A stretch of DNA of 5,067 nucleotides, taken from NCBI GenBank assembly GCA_024641225.1, contig JAHEDN010000241.1:1-5067 (forward strand). The letters run 5' to 3'. Made by a program: the position numbers and the translations under genes. Below, one piece after another: positions 1 to 5,067 of this stretch. Below the pieces are notes generated by a model, which was given only the letters and a program-made list of their open reading frames with translations, did not search any database and was not told the origin of the DNA. This stretch comes from Burkholderiales bacterium. GTDB lineage: Bacteria > Pseudomonadota > Gammaproteobacteria > Burkholderiales > Burkholderiaceae_F. Within the stretch, counting starts at the first letter, position 1. Each line of letters starts with the position of its first letter.

Positions 1-53
1 ACGGGCGGGCCCGTGCCACAGCCTCAGCATTCGTAGACAGGTTGGCGTCGTGA
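1..53 (+). CDS. dxr: Probable 3' end of dxr (1-deoxy-D-xylulose 5-phosphate reductoisomerase), partial
   Basis: Only the last 16 codons are present, in the frame starting at base 3. They read GRARATASAFVDRLAS and end at TGA 51-53. The end resembles the Dxr C-terminal helix, which in E. coli finishes with RLAS. Dxr converts 1-deoxyxylulose 5-phosphate to 2-C-methylerythritol 4-phosphate with NADPH in the cytosolic MEP isoprenoid pathway. The gene directly before rseP in many beta- and gammaproteobacteria is dxr, and that context carries most of the weight. The stop overlaps the rseP GTG start by four bases (GTGA), which suggests translational coupling. Of the other two forward frames, one stops at TAG 34-36 and the other is rseP's own frame read upstream of its start. 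The tail is too short to identify from sequence alone. Confidence 0.6.
   Translation, partial: GRARATASAFVDRLAS
39..41 (+). promoter_or_regulatory. Weak Shine-Dalgarno (AGG) for the rseP GTG start
   Basis: The sequence ACAGG at 37-41 contains an AGG core eight bases before GTG 50. This is a normal distance but a short match. It lies inside the last codons of the upstream gene, so rseP translation is probably helped by ribosomes finishing that gene at the GTGA overlap. It supports GTG 50 as the start. Family alignment supports it too, because the HEXXH motif then falls at residues 19-23, close to its position of 22-26 in E. coli RseP. Confidence 0.4.
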
Positions 54-1420
54 TCACCACCGTACTGGCGTTCCTGCTCACCCTGGGCGTGCTCGTCGTC
101 ATCCACGAATACGGGCACTATCGGGTAGCCGTCGCCTGCGGCGTCAAGGTGCTGCGCTTTTCGGTGGGCTTTGGTCGCGTGCTGTTGCGACGCCAACGCG
201 GCCCGGATGCGACGGAGTTCGTTCTCTGCGCATTGCCGCTGGGCGGCTACGTGCGCATGCTCGACGAGCGCGAAGGCCCGGTGGCGCCGGGTGAGCTCGG
301 GCGTGCCTTCAATCGCAAGTCGCTGGCTCGACGGGCTGCCATCGTGGTGGCCGGACCGGTGGCGAACCTGGCCTTGGCTGTCTTTCTGTACGCTGCAGCG
401 CACTGGATCGGCATCGATGAACCCAAGGCAGTGCTGAGCGCGCCGGCTGCCGGCAGCCTGGCTGAAAGTGCGGGCCTGCGCGCGGGCGACTGGGTCCGCG
501 CCTACTCGGGCACTGGAGATCAATGGACCGACGTGGATTCGATGACCGAGTTGCGTTGGCAGGTCACGCAGGCCGTGCTCGAAGGGCGGCCGCTCCAGTT
601 GCTGGTCAGCGACCGCCGCGGTCACGGTGAGCGTCAGACCGTCCTGGCGCTGCAGACCTTACCGGGCCGCGATGTCGACGCGGCGCTGATGCGCAGGGTC
701 GGGCTCGGCGCGCCTTACAGCGAACCGGTGATGGGCGATGTACGGGCCGGAGGTCCCGCGGCAAATGCCGGCCTGCGCAAGGGCGATCGCGTGCGGGCAA
801 CCGATGGGGTGCCGGTCACGGATGCGCAGGGCTTGCGTGAGCGCATCCGATCGGCGGTCGGCGACGGCGTCGGGCTTCGCATGCGCTGGACCGTCGACCG
901 CGACGGGCGCGATCTGGAATTGGTCGTGACGCCACGCGTGGCCCGCGAGGCAGACGCCGTCCTGGGGCGCATCGATGCCTACGTCGGCGCCGCACCGGAG
1001 CTGGTGACTGTCCGCCATGGCCCGATCGATGGCCTTGTCCTTGGCGCTGAGCGTACCTGGGAAGTTTCCGCGCTGACGGTGCGCATGCTCGGTCGCATGC
1101 TGATCGGCGAAGCCTCGGTCAGGAATCTGAGCGGGCCGTTGACGATCGCCGATTACGCGGGGCAGTCCGTTCAGCAGGGGCTGGCGTACTACCTCGGCTT
1201 CTTGGCCCTGGTGAGCGTCAGTCTGGGCGTGCTGAATCTGCTGCCGCTGCCGATGCTCGATGGTGGTCACCTGATGTATTATGTTTTTGAAGGCGTGACG
1301 GGCCGGCCGGTATCCGATCTGTGGCTGGCGCGCCTGCAACGCGGCGGTATCGCCGTGCTGCTGATGCTGATGTCGGTAGCGCTGTTCAACGACGTGACCC
1401 GGCTTCTCGGTCTGCACTGA
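50..1420 (+). CDS. rseP: RseP, site-2 intramembrane zinc metalloprotease (regulator of sigma-E protease)
   Basis: This 456-residue protein is close to the 450 of E. coli RseP. It is an inner-membrane S2P protease that in model organisms cuts transmembrane segments, notably of the anti-sigma factor RseA after DegS cleavage, and also removes remnant signal peptides. The active site is complete. The zinc-binding HEYGH lies at residues 19-23 in the first membrane segment (about 3-23), and the third ligand is D404 in LDGGH (403-407), preceded by NLLPLP. Other family marks are GGYVRM (65-70), AGPVANLALA (101-110) in the second membrane helix, and NLSGPLTIA (359-367). Two PDZ domains occupy roughly 120-205 and 215-296, each with an AGLRxGDxVRA element (141-151 and 240-250). 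The last membrane segments cover about 378-400 and 430-447. HEYGH carries Tyr where E. coli has Phe, a conservative change. The start is GTG and overlaps the upstream stop. bamA follows after 10 bases. Whether this species uses it in a sigma-E cascade cannot be seen here. Confidence 0.97.
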   Translation: MITTVLAFLLTLGVLVVIHEYGHYRVAVACGVKVLRFSVGFGRVLLRRQRGPDATEFVLCALPLGGYVRMLDEREGPVAPGELGRAFNRKSLARRAAIVVAGPVANLALAVFLYAAAHWIGIDEPKAVLSAPAAGSLAESAGLRAGDWVRAYSGTGDQWTDVDSMTELRWQVTQAVLEGRPLQLLVSDRRGHGERQTVLALQTLPGRDVDAALMRRVGLGAPYSEPVMGDVRAGGPAANAGLRKGDRVRATDGVPVTDAQGLRERIRSAVGDGVGLRMRWTVDRDGRDLELVVTPRVAREADAVLGRIDAYVGAAPELVTVRHGPIDGLVLGAERTWEVSALTVRMLGRMLIGEASVRNLSGPLTIADYAGQSVQQGLAYYLGFLALVSVSLGVLNLLPLPMLDGGHLMYYVFEGVTGRPVSDLWLARLQRGGIAVLLMLMSVALFNDVTRLLGLH

Positions 1421-1430
1421 TCCTTCCTCC
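1421..1430 (+). promoter_or_regulatory. Pyrimidine-only bamA leader without Shine-Dalgarno
   Basis: The whole gap between the rseP stop and the bamA ATG is TCCTTCCTCC, ten pyrimidines. No purine-rich Shine-Dalgarno match is visible in the 25 bases before the ATG. The gap even resembles the 16S rRNA tail itself rather than its complement. Initiation probably relies on re-initiation by ribosomes ending rseP ten bases upstream, possibly helped by ribosomal protein S1 binding the pyrimidine tract. This mechanism is inferred. The absence of a purine tract is seen directly. Confidence 0.45.
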
Positions 1431-3734
1431 ATGCCTTCTGTCTTCACTTCTGGGCTGCTGCGCCCTACTGCGGCGCTGGTGGCGGTTGTCGCCGTCTGCG
1501 CCATGCCCTCGGCCTTTGCCGTGGAGCCCTTCGTGCTGAAGGACATCCGTATCGAGGGCCTGCAGCGCACCGATCCGGGAACGGTGTTCGCTGCGCTGCC
1601 GTTCCGCATCGGCGACACGTACAACGACGAAAAGGCTGCCGCGGCACTTCGTGCCCTGTTCGCGACCGGTCTGTTTTCGGATGTGCGTGTCGTCGTCGAG
1701 GACGGGGTCGCCGTCGTGATCGTCGATGAGCGGCCGGTCATCGCCACCGTCAACTTTGCCGGCTTGAAGGAATTCGAGAAGGATGCGCTGCTGAAGTCCT
1801 TGAAGGACGCCGGCATCGGCGAAGGCCTGCCGTTCGACAAGGCGCTGGTGGACCGCGCCGAGCAGGAGATCAAGCGCCAGTATCTTTCGCGCAGCCTGTA
1901 CGGCGCGGAGGTCGTCACCACCATCACGCCGATCGAGCGCAACCGCGTCAACGTGACCTTCACGATGAACGAGGGCGAGGCGGCGCGCATCCGGGAGATC
2001 CGGATCGTCGGTGCCAGCGCCTTCAGCGAGTCCACGCTGCTGGACCGGTTCGAGCTCACGACACCGAGCTGGCTGACCTGGTACACGAAGTCAGACCGCT
2101 ATTCGCGAGCCAAGCTCAACGGTGATCTGGAGACGCTGCGCGCGTACTACGTGAACCGCGGCTACCTCGAGTTCGCGATCGATTCGACCCAGGTCACGAT
2201 ATCGCCGGACAAGCAGGACATCTCGATCGCCATCTCGATCCGGGAAGGTCAGCTCTACACGGTGACCGGTATCCGACTGGAGGGTGATTTCCTCGGCCGA
2301 GAGGACGCGTTCCGGGCGCTCGTTGGGTTGCAGCCGGGACAGCCTTATCGCGGGGATGCGGTCACCGAAACGCAGCGCCGGTTCAACGAGCTTTATGGCC
2401 AGTACGGCTATACCTTTGCGCGTGTCGATGCGCGACCCGAGATCGACCGCGACAAGGCCCAGGCGATCATCACGTTTGTCGCCAGTCCTCAGCGGCGGGT
2501 CTACGTTCGCCGCATCGAGGTCTCGGGAAACACGCGCACTCGGGACGAGGTGATCCGACGGGAGTTTCGGCAGTTCGAGGCCGCCTGGTATGACGGCGCG
2601 CGCATCAAGCTGTCGCGCAACCGGGTCGATCGACTGGGTTTCTTCGGCGAGGTCGATGTCGAAACGCGGGAAGTGCCCGGCGTCCCTGATCAGGTCGACC
2701 TGGTGATCGCGGTCAAGGAGAAGCCGACGGGCAACCTGCTGGTTGGTGCGGGTTTTTCGAGCGCGGACAGGCTTTCGTTGACTGCATCGATCAAGCAGGA
2801 AAATGTCTTTGGCTCGGGCAACTACCTGGGCCTCGAGTTGAATACCAGCAAGTCGTCGCGCAGCTTCGTTTTCAGCACGGTGGACCCGTACTTCACGATC
2901 GACGGCGTTTCCCGCGCTTTTGACATCTTTTATCGCACCAGTCGGCCGTTGAACAGCTTGGGCGACTCCTACCAAATCACCACGCCGGGTGCGGCGATGC
3001 GTTTTGGCGTGCCTTTCTCGGACTACGACACTGTCTTCTTCGGCATTGGCTGGGAGCGCACGCAGATCGGTACCACCGCGGGCATCCCCAACAGCTATTT
3101 TCTGTATCGACAGCAGTTCGGCGAAGCCAGCCAAGCCTTCCCGTTGACGATCGGCTGGGCGCGCGATGGGCGCGACAGTGCCCTTGCACCCACGCTCGGC
3201 CGCTATCAACGGCTCAATGTGGAGACGAGTCTCTTTAGCGACGTGCGCTACATGCGCACCAATTACCAGATTCAACAGTTCCTGCCGGTGGCATCCCAGC
3301 TCACGCTCGGGTTGAACGCCGAAGTCGGCTACGGCAAGGCCCTGGGTAGCCGGCCTTACCCGATATTTAAGAACTTCTACGGCGGTGGCCTGGGTTCCGT
3401 GCGCGTCTTCGAGCAGAATTCGCTGGGCGCCATCGATCCTACGGGCGCCTTCATCGGAGGTGCGCGCAAGATCAACCTGAATGCAGAGCTTTATCTGCCC
3501 GTCCCGGGCTCAGGAAATGACAAGTCGCTGCGCATCTTTGCCTTCACGGATGTGGGCAATGTCTGGGGCGACGAGGAGAGGATCAATACCTCCACTCTGC
3601 GTGCCTCCGCCGGGTTGGGGCTCAGTTGGCTGTCGCCGGTGGGGCCCCTGAAGTTGAGCTACGGTGCGCCACTGCGGTCGCAGCCGAACGATAGAATCCA
3701 ACGGTTTCAGTTTCAGATCGGAACCGCCTTTTGA
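1431..3734 (+). CDS. bamA: BamA (YaeT/Omp85), outer-membrane protein assembly factor
   Basis: BamA is the essential barrel of the BAM complex, which folds and inserts beta-barrel proteins into the outer membrane. The 767 residues are a little under the 810 of E. coli BamA. A signal peptide covers residues 1-30, with the single basic residue R11, a hydrophobic stretch at about 14-24 and a cut after AFA, giving a mature start VEPFVLKDIR. This fits ATG 1431 as the start. Five POTRA domains follow at roughly 34-102, 103-183, 186-274, 277-355 and 357-431. POTRA1 begins with the typical IRIEGLQR. The 16-strand barrel spans about 435-767 and ends in the beta-signal RFQFQIGTAF with a terminal Phe. 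The loop-6 motif usually written VRGF reads VRVF here (657-660): the Arg is kept and the Gly is replaced by Val. The mature protein has no cysteine, so it lacks the loop-6 disulfide of E. coli BamA. It sits between rseP and skp, the usual order, and its stop overlaps the skp start. Confidence 0.98.
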   Translation: MPSVFTSGLLRPTAALVAVVAVCAMPSAFAVEPFVLKDIRIEGLQRTDPGTVFAALPFRIGDTYNDEKAAAALRALFATGLFSDVRVVVEDGVAVVIVDERPVIATVNFAGLKEFEKDALLKSLKDAGIGEGLPFDKALVDRAEQEIKRQYLSRSLYGAEVVTTITPIERNRVNVTFTMNEGEAARIREIRIVGASAFSESTLLDRFELTTPSWLTWYTKSDRYSRAKLNGDLETLRAYYVNRGYLEFAIDSTQVTISPDKQDISIAISIREGQLYTVTGIRLEGDFLGREDAFRALVGLQPGQPYRGDAVTETQRRFNELYGQYGYTFARVDARPEIDRDKAQAIITFVASPQRRVYVRRIEVSGNTRTRDEVIRREFRQFEAAWYDGARIKLSRNRVDRLGFFGEVDVETREVPGVPDQVDLVIAVKEKPTGNLLVGAGFSSADRLSLTASIKQENVFGSGNYLGLELNTSKSSRSFVFSTVDPYFTIDGVSRAFDIFYRTSRPLNSLGDSYQITTPGAAMRFGVPFSDYDTVFFGIGWERTQIGTTAGIPNSYFLYRQQFGEASQAFPLTIGWARDGRDSALAPTLGRYQRLNVETSLFSDVRYMRTNYQIQQFLPVASQLTLGLNAEVGYGKALGSRPYPIFKNFYGGGLGSVRVFEQNSLGAIDPTGAFIGGARKINLNAELYLPVPGSGNDKSLRIFAFTDVGNVWGDEERINTSTLRASAGLGLSWLSPVGPLKLSYGAPLRSQPNDRIQRFQFQIGTAF

Positions 3735-3751
3735 TGAAGCTCATGCACATG
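3731..3751 (+). other. skp start region: TTG and three ATG codons in one frame at the bamA stop
   Basis: In the skp frame there are possible starts at TTG 3731, ATG 3734, ATG 3743 and ATG 3749. The bamA stop TGA 3732-3734 shares its last base with ATG 3734, a TGATG coupling junction, and this favours 3734. A weak GGA at 3720-3722 lies eight bases before the TTG and eleven before ATG 3734. GAAG at 3736-3739 lies nine bases before ATG 3749, which would give the conventional signal-peptide opening MKTFAVAALL. All choices leave the mature protein unchanged, because they differ only in the first residues of the signal peptide. Confidence 0.5.
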
Positions 3752-4255
3752 AAGACGTTCGCGGTCGCCGCGCTGCTGTTCGGGGCCTTCACTTGCGCGG
3801 GCGCCCAGGAAATCAAGATCGGCTACATCAATGGCGAGCGCTTGTTGCGCGAGTCGCTGCCCGCCAAGGCCGCGCAGACCAAGCTGGAAACGGAATTCGG
3901 CAAGCGCGAACGCGAACTGGCTGAGGATACCAATCGGCTCAAGGCGGCTGCGGACAAGCTCGACAAGGAAGCGCCGACCCTGAGCGAATCCGAGCGCAAC
4001 CGGCGTCAGCGCGAACTGGTGGACCAGGATCGCGAGTTGCAGCGCAAGCGCCGTGTGTTCCAGGAAGACCTGAACCAGCGCAAGAACGAGGAACTGGCCA
4101 ATGTCGTCGAGCGCGCGAACAAGGTGATCAAGCAGATCTTCGACCAGGAGAAGTACGACCTCATCGTCCAGGACGGTGTCGTGTTTGCCGGTCCCCGGGT
4201 CGACATCACCGAGAAGGTCATCCGCGCCCTGAACGCCAACGGTGGCGCCAAGTAG
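3734..4255 (+). CDS. skp: Skp/OmpH family periplasmic chaperone
   Basis: Skp is a trimeric periplasmic chaperone that holds unfolded outer-membrane proteins in the cavity of its tentacle-like coiled coils and delivers them toward BAM. From ATG 3734 it has 173 residues (E. coli precursor 161). The signal peptide is about residues 1-24, with a hydrophobic core at 9-20 and a cut after AGA, giving a mature start QEIKIGYIN. The first strand, IKIGYINGERLLRES (27-41), is typical of the family. Residues about 45-135 are highly charged, rich in Lys, Arg, Glu and Gln, and helical in character, with a Pro-containing turn near 81 as expected for two antiparallel tentacle helices. The C-terminal part, YDLIVQDGVVFAGPRVDITEKVI (141-163), rebuilds the trimerisation body. 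C21 in the signal peptide is not in a good lipobox, so this is not read as a lipoprotein. It is coupled to bamA at TGATG and followed after 14 bases by lpxD. Confidence 0.95.
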   Translation: MKLMHMKTFAVAALLFGAFTCAGAQEIKIGYINGERLLRESLPAKAAQTKLETEFGKRERELAEDTNRLKAAADKLDKEAPTLSESERNRRQRELVDQDRELQRKRRVFQEDLNQRKNEELANVVERANKVIKQIFDQEKYDLIVQDGVVFAGPRVDITEKVIRALNANGGAK

Positions 4256-4258
4256 GGG
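4254..4258 (+). promoter_or_regulatory. Possible Shine-Dalgarno (AGGGG) for the lpxD GTG start
   Basis: AGGGG overlaps the skp TAG stop and lies eleven bases before GTG 4270, slightly far and only a partial match. It is the only purine run in the 14-base gap between skp and lpxD. It supports GTG 4270, which gives the normal LpxD N-terminus. No ATG lies nearby in this frame. Confidence 0.35.
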
Positions 4259-4269
4259 CTGCACCAGCA

Positions 4270-5067
4270 GTGACCGAACTCCGCGTTGCCGCGCTGGCTG
4301 CCCTGGTCGGTGGCGAGGCGGTCGGCGACGACGGCCTCCTGCTGCGTCGCATCAGTCCGCTGACCAGCGCGGGTGCCGACTCGGTCTCCTTTCTCTCGAA
4401 CCCCCTTTACCGAGCCCAGCTCGACGCCAGCTCGGCAGCTTGCGTGATCGTCTCGCGCGAGTTGCGTGAAGCGGTGCTGAGTCGACCTTCAGCGGTCCTT
4501 TGTGACGACCCCTATCTTGCTTTCGCCCGCTTGACCCAGTGGTGGGCAGCAACCACGCGGCCGGCGTGCGAGCCGGGCGTTCACGCCAGCGCCGTCGTCG
4601 AGCCCGGTGCGAAGATCCATCCCTCTGCGTCGGTCGGCGCGCTGGCCTACGTGGGACCCTCGGCGGTCATCGGCGAGGGTGCCGTCATCGCCGCTCATGC
4701 GCATGTCGGCCGTGACGCTCAGTTGGGACCGGGTACCCGACTGATGGCGCGCGCCACCTTGCTTGACGGCTGCCGCATCGGCGCGCGTGGGCTCGTGCAT
4801 GGCGGCGCCGTGATCGGAGCCGACGGTTTCGGCTTCGCCCCCTCAGCCGGTCAATGGGTGAAGATTGAACAGCTCGGTGCGGTGCGAATTGGTGACGACG
4901 TCGAAATCGGCGCCAATACCTGTATCGACCGCGGTGCACTCGAGGACACCGTGCTGGAAGATGGCGTCAAGCTGGACAACCTGGTGCAGATCGGCCACAA
5001 CGTCCAGGTTGGCGCGCATTCGGCCTTCGCCGGCTGTGTGGGCGTGGCGGGCAGCGCCAGGATCGGC
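4270..5067 (+). CDS. lpxD: LpxD, UDP-3-O-(3-hydroxyacyl)glucosamine N-acyltransferase, 3' end beyond the window
   Basis: LpxD performs the third step of lipid A synthesis in the cytosol: it moves a 3-hydroxyacyl chain from acyl carrier protein to the 2-amino group of UDP-3-O-acylglucosamine. The window holds 266 codons, open to the edge, of the roughly 340-350 usual for the family, so the C-terminal helices that bind acyl carrier protein are missing. The N-terminal uridine-binding domain is about residues 1-100. It includes FLSNPLY (41-47), whose F41 and Y47 match the uracil-stacking Phe and Tyr known from the family. From about 103 on, left-handed beta-helix hexapeptide repeats are clear (for example ASAVVEPGAKIHPSASVG). 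GADGFGFAP lies at 183-191, and H243 in QIGHNVQVG is the expected catalytic histidine (His239 in E. coli). The start is GTG, 14 bases after skp. Outside the window fabZ, lpxA and lpxB would be the usual next genes. Confidence 0.96.
   Translation, partial: MTELRVAALAALVGGEAVGDDGLLLRRISPLTSAGADSVSFLSNPLYRAQLDASSAACVIVSRELREAVLSRPSAVLCDDPYLAFARLTQWWAATTRPACEPGVHASAVVEPGAKIHPSASVGALAYVGPSAVIGEGAVIAAHAHVGRDAQLGPGTRLMARATLLDGCRIGARGLVHGGAVIGADGFGFAPSAGQWVKIEQLGAVRIGDDVEIGANTCIDRGALEDTVLEDGVKLDNLVQIGHNVQVGAHSAFAGCVGVAGSARIG

Noticed and set aside
1421..1430. Possible terminator or promoter between rseP and bamA
   Set aside because: Ten bases are too few. There is no hairpin and no -10 or -35 pair.
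1491..1498. GCCGTCTG, resembling part of the Neisseria DNA uptake sequence
   Set aside because: Only eight of the ten bases match, it occurs within the bamA signal-peptide codons and no further full copies were noticed. The genome does not look like Neisseria.
1321..1539. A 72-codon plus-strand frame bridging the end of rseP and the start of bamA
   Set aside because: It overlaps both genes in another frame, is low in complexity (Arg, Pro, Leu, Ser) and has no domain or convincing ribosome binding site.
659..2086. A 475-codon open frame on the minus strand across the rseP-bamA junction
   Set aside because: It lies wholly opposite two well-supported conserved genes. Its translation is rich in Arg, Ser, Ala and Gln with no recognisable domain, and long antisense frames are common in GC-rich coding DNA.
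2091..3275. A 394-codon open frame on the minus strand opposite bamA
   Set aside because: Its codons are the reverse complement of bamA codons in register and its protein is Arg- and Asp-rich with no family resemblance, so it is a shadow of the bamA codon pattern.
3734..3805. Possible lipoprotein signal in Skp because of C21 (GAFTC)
   Set aside because: The residues before the Cys (A-F-T) do not fit a lipobox, and a standard signal-peptidase site AGA follows at residue 24.
4489..4939. Two minus-strand frames opposite lpxD
   Set aside because: lpxD is clear on the plus strand, with hexapeptide repeats and the catalytic His. The opposite frames are Arg-rich shadows.

Overview
The window is a compact, single-strand stretch of a conserved Gram-negative envelope-biogenesis operon. 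In order, all on the + strand, it holds the last codons of a gene that is probably dxr, then rseP (site-2 protease), bamA (outer-membrane assembly barrel), skp/ompH (periplasmic chaperone) and the first three quarters of lpxD (lipid A acyltransferase), which runs off the right edge. Four genes are read with confidence from their sequence. The dxr tail rests on 16 residues plus context.

The DNA is GC-rich (by eye above 60%) with G/C-rich third codon positions throughout. The gene order, the BamA C-terminus ending in Phe (RFQFQIGTAF) and LpxD segments such as GCVGVAGSARIG point to a betaproteobacterium, most likely Burkholderiales or a close relative. This is inference from remembered family sequences, not a database search.

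Layout: dxr (1-53) overlaps rseP (50-1420) by four bases, GTGA. bamA (1431-3734) follows after 10 bases. skp (about 3734-4255) shares one base with the bamA stop in a TGATG junction. lpxD (4270 to the edge) follows after 14 bases. There is no gap long enough for another gene, and I see no promoter, terminator, RNA gene, repeat array, mobile element or CRISPR. The spacing implies one transcript with translational coupling, its promoter lying to the left of the window.

The genes share one theme, building the outer membrane. RseP in the inner membrane is linked in model organisms to the envelope-stress response. Skp carries unfolded outer-membrane proteins across the periplasm, BamA inserts them into the outer membrane, and LpxD makes a lipid A precursor for the outer leaflet. 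Dxr belongs to the isoprenoid pathway and is a usual neighbour.

This is core, ordinary chromosome, and I found no sign of an undescribed system. The points most worth a second look are a Gly-to-Val change in the nearly invariant VRGF motif of BamA (it reads VRVF), a bamA start with no Shine-Dalgarno and a pyrimidine-only leader, and an ambiguous skp start with one TTG and three ATG codons in frame within 21 bases.
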